Source: Planctomycetota bacterium
GTDB taxonomy: Bacteria > Planctomycetota > PUPC01 > JACPCR01
Length of the DNA: 19,893 nt
Reading direction: 5' to 3'
Assembly (NCBI GenBank): GCA_030740295.1
Contig: JASLXP010000507.1
Coordinates: 1 to 19,893, forward strand
Shown here: one piece after another, positions 15,901-19,893 of the stretch
How positions within the stretch are numbered: position 1 is the stretch's first letter
Layout of the letters: every line of letters begins with the position of its first letter
Notes under the pieces: generated by a model
The model's database searches: none
Seen by the model: only the letters and a program-made list of their open reading frames with translations
What the model was told of the DNA's origin: nothing
Made by a program: the position numbers and the translations under genes

Positions 15901-16596
15901 GGCACTGAACACCGGATTCCTGAAAAAGTTTCGAAAGTGAAAACCGCGAACCGTCGTCTTCGGACGACTGACAGTGAAACCGTAATCACCGGCGAGGTCC
16001 ACCATTGAAATCTCAATCCGGTGCTCTGCGGGCGGCTTGTTGTCCGATGTGTGAACGAACAGCGCATCCTCCGTAAAAGTGAAGGTGCCTGGAAACTGTC
16101 TCACCGTCCGTTCGTCCGCCACGAGCAGATAACGCCTTCGCTCTTTCAGATCCCACAGGCGCGGGTACTTTCCCTCGACTCGATCCGTTCTTGTCCGGAA
16201 TTTCTCTGGCTTGTGAATGACGTAAACGCCGGGCGCGCCTTTGACTGGCTGGGGCTGATCCTCATCAGTCAGGGATTGCGCGCCGTCGATGATGACTCTT
16301 CCCTCGTCGGCTCGAACCAGGAGCTGTGGGAGCTTGGCGTCGGTCGCAATGTTCGGCAAAGGAATCACGAATGAACCCCGATACACGCCGGCGCGAAAGA
16401 TGATCTCCGTCACCCCCGGCCGATCTATCAGTATTCGCTCGAGCCTGGGCAGGGAGCCAATCGGGTCGTCCGCCGTACCGGTACCATCAGCTTTTCCATT
16501 GGTCGCTACGTGGATCGTCTCGCCCGAAACAGAAACAAGTGCGAGGACGAGCACTGTGAACGAAGAAGGCCATGCGTAGAGATTTGTGTTATCCAA
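12931..16596 (-). CDS. Exported protein with two right-handed parallel beta-helix domains and a C-terminal beta-sandwich
   Basis: The 1221-residue protein begins with a hydrophobic segment (residues 11-24) that looks like a signal peptide. The first beta-helix domain spans about 27-460. It opens with IHVATNGKADGTGTADDPIGSL, the usual start of these folds, then has pectate-lyase-like rungs such as VVENCVTTNCPRGFYINGEDVTIRNCRARDV. A fibronectin-like stretch (about 470-680) follows. A second beta-helix (about 683-1030) opens again with WHVSTSGRDAEDAGTETNPCHTLQYAADRALPGDVIVLAPGVY. The C-terminal domain (about 1045-1218) starts FDTDADGF and ends with a jelly-roll-like region (GTLKPGEHQLVIGAFNNKKT). 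Such proteins bind or cleave polysaccharide (lyases, epimerases), but I see no decisive catalytic residue. The start is a TTG: a stop codon lies three codons upstream and no ATG precedes the signal peptide. The N-terminus lacks basic residues, unusual for a signal peptide. Confidence 0.85.
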   Translation of the reverse strand: MDNTNLYAWPSSFTVLVLALVSVSGETIHVATNGKADGTGTADDPIGSLPRLERILIDRPGVTEIIFRAGVYRGSFVIPLPNIATDAKLPQLLVRADEGRVIIDGAQSLTDEDQPQPVKGAPGVYVIHKPEKFRTRTDRVEGKYPRLWDLKERRRYLLVADERTVRQFPGTFTFTEDALFVHTSDNKPPAEHRIEISMVDLAGDYGFTVSRPKTTVRGFHFRNFFRNPVFSAGIMVYGKGSVVENCVTTNCPRGFYINGEDVTIRNCRARDVGGGLRCGGARPVIEDCVFTKVRDSFEVPIPKGSQEDSAVLLYFSTKDTAVVRRNVIQGFSGGVFIKTLPGKFLVENNTIIDASLGFGGSFAGRPDTTITCRRNLFINSRHPIQISRPGGANLKTDQNCIWSAPWKEVGQLSEILKAANQNGADNFIADARTASLSADDCRLLKDSLCLPDGPEGFLIGARGQVTATFKDTSPPRVSLSRQPNLVPLPGQADQFLSFEPEVSVAIEAWDCIGRATLMKVRVDGRAWSQALPLSRLYQVSLAQPDRPYRFAVIASDNAGNWSQPQEISIVRRAETPRIQGEPVIRANSFGATISFRTNVECMATGFFGSDSAPMRTRFYQNESRFYYYAEGTSPEPRRDHVLAAIPAKRTSGTSIDYQIDLTTRSGVWPGKNGKIKLEGKARNWHVSTSGRDAEDAGTETNPCHTLQYAADRALPGDVIVLAPGVYGGSTVLTHGGVAGAPIVIRSAEKWGAVLDGLRKVRSPLSLVRAPHVEIRDLELRWYTIIAGIYVFRSPNATVRGCRIWNAFWWQKRPQGRGLFVAYSPEFTAERNMIFKNDGVMYIYKSPRSTIRYNTGTGTSHSGIDFDESADGSIFKNNDLAFMGNDVLGVRLHNMEDLKTFESDYNNLGTVLRNFVPRKGAAPNLSHPDAPSRSKAVTIFYRLSGTWERGVGGYPKAKFLPNKTTPPEKRGHTYLRFRNIEDWREFSGHDRHSVFVDPMRRDMPLLRFELSPDSPLIGAGENGTTIGAMPVHLSKRIERKSLKGALVDAYFDTDADGFVLQKDAFRKTRQPNYASGEWIKAGKEGGALRIMLGGVDKETVENMSAGWRRPFNLDKPAKLALMVRCMLRQSPQYEQDEYSEVMISLDGKPLLVAAKDYFERITGDGKGGGYISTGWMELHFVPGTLKPGEHQLVIGAFNNKKTSDNEFTEFFVDRVAVAPSEK

Positions 16597-16631
16597 TCTT
16601 GTTTACTCTTTATGACATTATGGACGACCTG

Positions 16632-16661
16632 TTGATACCCAATGATGGTGTCGATTATATA
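16632..16661 (+). promoter_or_regulatory. Candidate promoter for the propeller/CBM9 gene
   Basis: TTGATA (16632-16637) and TATATA (16656-16661) are spaced by 18 bases. The -35 box fits TTGACA at five of six positions and the -10 box fits TATAAT at four. Transcription would start near 16668, giving a leader of about 48 bases before the ATG at 16716. The same A/T-rich box reads as TATAAT on the other strand. Confidence 0.4.
16654..16659 (-). promoter_or_regulatory. Candidate -10 box for the beta-helix gene
   Basis: The minus strand carries an exact TATAAT here, about 58 bases before the TTG start of the beta-helix gene. No good -35 box lies 16-18 bases upstream (the sequence there is CTCATC/TCATCA-like), so it would need an activator or an alternative contact. 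It overlaps the plus-strand -10 candidate. Confidence 0.35.
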
Positions 16662-16675
16662 GGAAAGGGCAGCCC

Positions 16676-16798
16676 ATGATGAGCTTTACTCCACATCTCA
16701 TGAGACCCCCGAAATATGGCTTCTGGAATCCTGCGCACTGCAGCCTTGTGGCTTCTTGCCGGCCTGTCAGCCGAAGAAGCTGTCGGCATCAAATGTGA
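16676..16798 (+). other. Short out-of-frame upstream ORF overlapping the propeller gene start
   Basis: A 40-codon frame begins with two ATG codons (16676 and 16679) behind AGGAAAGGG (16661-16669), the best Shine-Dalgarno-like sequence in this leader. It runs out of frame across the start of the 994-residue protein and ends at a TGA at 16796-16798. Its peptide has no recognisable features. It could be a chance frame, or a translated upstream frame tuning the downstream gene, whose own ATG lacks a Shine-Dalgarno. Confidence 0.25.
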
Positions 16799-19700
16799 TG
16801 TGAATGTCCCGGACGCCGGACACCTTTCCGCCGCTGTGTATCGCCAGGACGGCACACTCGCTCGGACGCTTCTCTATATGAAAGAAGTGAAGCCCGGCAA
16901 GCTCCGACTCGAGTGGGAAGGTCACGACGATTTCGGTCAGCCCGTTGCCCCGGGCGACTACACCATCCGAACGGCGATCTCGAACACCTCCGCCGAATAC
17001 GTAATGGCGATTGCGAACGGCATTCAGCCGTCCACTCATAAGGACACCGGCAAGGTGCGCTGCGGGCGGGCGGTCTGCATCGATGCCAAAGGACGAATGC
17101 TGCTGGCCGGTCAGATCGGCGGTGAGGGGGGCGGGTTCCAATGGTTCACGCGGGAAGGCAAACATGTGAAGACATTTCTGCCCAGGATGTGGTCGGAGGC
17201 GGTGGCCTCGGATGGCAAGTACGCGTATCTCGTTGCTTACTCGAAGGTGGAAGGAAAATCGTTGGCCGGCGTCCATCGCATCGATCTTGATGCGAACGTG
17301 ATGACTGCTGCTGAGGTGGACTACGACGGCCCGGGAGGTCAGGCAGTTTTCCCTGATCGCCGGACGGAAGCCACACCGGGCAAGTACTATCCTGCGGGTG
17401 GGCACCCACTCTACAAAGAGCCGGGCTGGCGCCTGGGCGAAGATGCCACCCTCTACGGCCCGGCCGCGGATTGGTGGAAGGTGCACTCCATTCAACACCA
17501 CGAGGGCAAACTGTACATCGCCGTGCCAAGCACCGACCGTATCGTCGTGATGGACGCGGCCAGCGGGAAAATCAATATGCAGATCGAGGTCAGGAATATC
17601 CAAGCCGTTGACTTCGGGCCGAACGGCCGGCTTTACGCGTGTGCGGGAAAAGAGATTCTTGTGATGGATAAAGACGGAAAGAATCGTTCGGTCATATCAG
17701 ACAAGTTTGAAGCCCCTTACACCCTGGCAGTGGATTCCAAAGGCAACATCATCGTGGCCGACCACGGCGGACGCCCTATTCCATACGGCAACACCATGCC
17801 GGTGCTCTGGAAGATTGCGCCGGACGGCAAACGAATCTTTCGCCGCGGCTATTCCAATCCAAACGACCGGATCAGGACGTCGCTCGACGGCAAGCTCGAG
17901 ACGCACAAATATTTTCATCCGACAAGCCTCGACACGGATGCCGAAGACAACATCTATGTCTGCGAGCCGAGCCTGCCGAGGGTTCAGAAGCTGAATTCCG
18001 GAGGGGGACGACTCTTCAGTCTGACCGGTATCTACGCCGAAGAAATGTGCGTCGACCCTGAAAAGCCGGAAGAGTTTTATTGCACTGCCGCATCCCAGAA
18101 CGTTCGTCGCTATGTGCTGGATTACGAAAAAAGAACCTGGCGTTTCGATGCAAGCTGGCGCCGGGCCATGCACGTAGGCAAATTCATGACCGTCGACATG
18201 CGCATCGCACGCGTGAACGGCGAACGATTCCTCTCAATCTGGGACGGTGGTCTGTTTCGTATCGAAGGGGACAAGCTGCGCTACATGAAGCCCTGGGAGA
18301 GCCCGGCCATCTTCGAAGACGGCACCGCATACCCGGTAGAGGTAGATCGCAAGACCGGCGGCTTCTCAGTCTATCGCCTCCCCTGTGCCGGGTTTGATAT
18401 GAAGGGCTGCCCCATTTATCGGCCGGAAGATAAGAAGCTGATCTTTAAAGCGGAGGATGCGTTTAACAGGAAGCACGGGGTGAGCCCGTCCCGCAAGTAT
18501 CACTGCGTCTGCCTCGGCAAAGATGACGACGATAATTTCTACGTGCTGGTCGGTAGGAGAGGCAAAGGCAAAGGTATCCCCTACTGGGCGCGCATGTATG
18601 AGAAGGCCTTCCTGCACAAATACGATAAATCCGGTCGCCTGGTCTGGAGCGTGGGCAAGAAGACTTCGTCCTTCGTGAAGCCAGGAGAATTCTACGGCCC
18701 TAACCACGCCTACTATCACAAGGGCTTCATTTTCTTCTGCGACGTGTCCGGCAAGGTCTCGGTCTTCGATCGCGACGGCCTTATGGTCGGCTTCCTGATG
18801 AAAGACTCGGCCCGCGGCGTTGGTTTCGATGACGATCCATTAGGCGGCTGCGCGGAGGCGTGGAATCATCATTTCGTCACGCATCCGAAGTCCGGCAAGC
18901 TCTACTACTTCAATCAGGATCACTTCACCGGCGGGTTCCGCTGCATCGAGATCAAAGGTCTCAGCGATCTGAAATACGATTCCGTGCAGGTGACGCTGAA
19001 GAAAGCAGCGGCTCCGAAAAAGGAATCCGAGGAAGACACGCAACAGGATTACGTGGCCCAGATTTTCAAAGCGGCGAACCTGAGTATTGATGGCGAGGTC
19101 TCCGAATGGAACGAGACAGGCAGCGTGCAGCTCTGGGCAGAAAAGAACAACAGGAACCTGCCGTATGCCAAAATCCGCTTCCGCTACGACTTACGCTATC
19201 TCTACGTATCGGTCTTCGTGCGCGGCGACGACTCACCAGCAAAGAACAAGAACGCTCAATCCCGAGACCTTATGTGGAAGGGCGACTGCCTCGAGCTTTA
19301 CCTGGGCACAGATTTCAAGAGCTGGCGGAAAGGCGCATACGCGGAAACCGATTACCAACTCATGCTCGCGCCCGGCGAAGAATCAGCAGGCAAAGCGTAC
19401 TGCTGGACGCACCACACCTGGGTGAAAGGCAGCAAGGTTGCCTGGAAGGTCCACGATGACAAGAAAGGTTATTCTCTCGAAGGGCAGGTCCCCTGGAGCT
19501 TCTTCAAAGGGCCGCCTCCAAAAACCGGCAAACAGATGCCGTTTGACATGCGCGTCATGTGCGGCGATTCCACCGGCGAAAAATACCTCCACAACATGAT
19601 CTGGTCGGCCCGCAACATGGCCTTCAACCGCACTGAGCAATGGGGGCAGGCCGTGCTCGAACATTTCGCAGTGGCCGGTGAGGTGAAGCCGAACAAATGA
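16716..19700 (+). CDS. Exported FlgD-like / beta-propeller / CBM9-like protein
   Basis: The 994-residue protein has a signal peptide (R7, hydrophobic 8-20, cut near LSA or EEA). A FlgD-Ig-like domain follows (about 26-95: LSAAVYRQDGTLARTLL...WEGHDDFGQPVAPGDYTIR). Residues about 110-760 are NHL/SMP30-type propeller blades with repeats such as AVCIDAKGRMLLAGQ, AVDFGPNGRLYAC, LAVDSKGNIIVADHGG and TSLDTDAEDNIYVCEPSLPRVQKL. After a charged linker (about 765-783) a CBM9-like sugar-binding domain runs to the end (about 787-985: LSIDGEVSEWNET...DLRYLYVSVFVRGDD...WKGDCLELYLGTD...LEGQVPWSFF). The role is probably binding or processing of extracellular glycan; a catalytic propeller such as a lyase is possible but no active site is evident. 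The ATG at 16716 is the only start after an in-frame TGA at 16701, and lacks a clear Shine-Dalgarno. The gene is divergent from the beta-helix gene. Confidence 0.8.
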   Translation: MASGILRTAALWLLAGLSAEEAVGIKCDVNVPDAGHLSAAVYRQDGTLARTLLYMKEVKPGKLRLEWEGHDDFGQPVAPGDYTIRTAISNTSAEYVMAIANGIQPSTHKDTGKVRCGRAVCIDAKGRMLLAGQIGGEGGGFQWFTREGKHVKTFLPRMWSEAVASDGKYAYLVAYSKVEGKSLAGVHRIDLDANVMTAAEVDYDGPGGQAVFPDRRTEATPGKYYPAGGHPLYKEPGWRLGEDATLYGPAADWWKVHSIQHHEGKLYIAVPSTDRIVVMDAASGKINMQIEVRNIQAVDFGPNGRLYACAGKEILVMDKDGKNRSVISDKFEAPYTLAVDSKGNIIVADHGGRPIPYGNTMPVLWKIAPDGKRIFRRGYSNPNDRIRTSLDGKLETHKYFHPTSLDTDAEDNIYVCEPSLPRVQKLNSGGGRLFSLTGIYAEEMCVDPEKPEEFYCTAASQNVRRYVLDYEKRTWRFDASWRRAMHVGKFMTVDMRIARVNGERFLSIWDGGLFRIEGDKLRYMKPWESPAIFEDGTAYPVEVDRKTGGFSVYRLPCAGFDMKGCPIYRPEDKKLIFKAEDAFNRKHGVSPSRKYHCVCLGKDDDDNFYVLVGRRGKGKGIPYWARMYEKAFLHKYDKSGRLVWSVGKKTSSFVKPGEFYGPNHAYYHKGFIFFCDVSGKVSVFDRDGLMVGFLMKDSARGVGFDDDPLGGCAEAWNHHFVTHPKSGKLYYFNQDHFTGGFRCIEIKGLSDLKYDSVQVTLKKAAAPKKESEEDTQQDYVAQIFKAANLSIDGEVSEWNETGSVQLWAEKNNRNLPYAKIRFRYDLRYLYVSVFVRGDDSPAKNKNAQSRDLMWKGDCLELYLGTDFKSWRKGAYAETDYQLMLAPGEESAGKAYCWTHHTWVKGSKVAWKVHDDKKGYSLEGQVPWSFFKGPPPKTGKQMPFDMRVMCGDSTGEKYLHNMIWSARNMAFNRTEQWGQAVLEHFAVAGEVKPNK

Positions 19701-19893
19701 TCTCGACAGACTTCCTCAGGTTCCGTTATCCTCACGATGAGTTGTCCGGTAGGGGCAGCTTAATGCTCTGATTGGTGGTCGCGGTCACGTACGCGTGGAC
19801 AGGCGAGTGGGGACAGACGAATGAAAACCAGGTTCCTTAAGTCCTTCTCAGTTTAGAAATCGGGAAATCATGTCTTGGCAAAGCTGCATCCTG
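19701..19893. other. Right-edge non-coding stretch
   Basis: I see no credible coding frame, terminator or RNA gene in these 193 bases. GTGGGGACAGACG (19807-19819) resembles the conserved words found around REP-associated (IS200-like) transposase repeats in many bacteria, but no transposase is in view. CAGGTTCC occurs twice (19717-19724 and 19829-19836). The next gene probably starts beyond the window. Confidence 0.35.

Noticed and set aside
16767..17603. 278-residue minus-strand frame opposite the propeller gene
   Set aside because: The plus-strand protein has repeated propeller blades through this region; the antisense product shows no motif.

Overview
The window reads as a chromosomal piece of an uncultured, at least partly anaerobic bacterium. 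No ribosomal RNA or marker gene is present, so the lineage is a guess. It has a four-subunit pyruvate:ferredoxin oxidoreductase, very large exported proteins with beta-helix, HEAT, propeller and carbohydrate-binding modules, a PhyH-type dioxygenase, a Uma2 fragment and GC-rich extragenic palindromes. That mix is typical of Planctomycetota, Lentisphaerota/Kiritimatiellota, Hydrogenedentota or Poribacteria-like genomes. I see no tRNA, rRNA, CRISPR array, complete insertion sequence or phage gene.

Left part (1-6145), minus strand: a central-metabolism cluster transcribed right to left. The order of transcription is porC (gamma), porD (ferredoxin-like delta), a 190-base gap, porA (alpha), porB (beta), then a 4-hydroxybutyryl-CoA dehydratase-type flavoprotein (abfD-like). 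porC/porD and porA/porB overlap by one base, and abfD starts 29 bases after porB behind a clear Shine-Dalgarno, so these look like one operon. A uroporphyrinogen-decarboxylase-fold protein, probably of the methyltransferase branch rather than HemE, follows after 292 bases. Palindromic elements lie both in front of it (a cloverleaf-like set of three hairpins) and behind it (inverted repeats near the left edge).

Right part (6309-19700): four genes that look devoted to extracellular or complex-glycan chemistry. A 1776-residue exported protein (HEAT repeats, glutamine-amidotransferase-like fold, GH42-like barrel, beta-sandwiches) is on the minus strand. Divergent from it is a PhyH-family dioxygenase on the plus strand, with the C-terminal stump of a Uma2 endonuclease just in front. 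Next comes a 1221-residue double beta-helix protein on the minus strand, convergent with phyH. Divergent from that is a 994-residue exported protein with a FlgD-like N-terminus, a propeller and a CBM9-like C-terminus on the plus strand. The last pair share a short intergenic region whose -10-like box reads on both strands. The final 190 bases hold no recognisable gene.

The two halves may be functionally unrelated. One simple reading is that the right half binds and cleaves polysaccharide outside the cell while the left half handles acyl-CoA and 2-oxoacid fermentation inside it; that link is inference only. No single locus is convincingly a new system. The most unusual items are the cloverleaf palindrome, the por-abfD operon, the HEAT-glycosidase fusion, the Uma2 stump and the symmetric divergent promoter.
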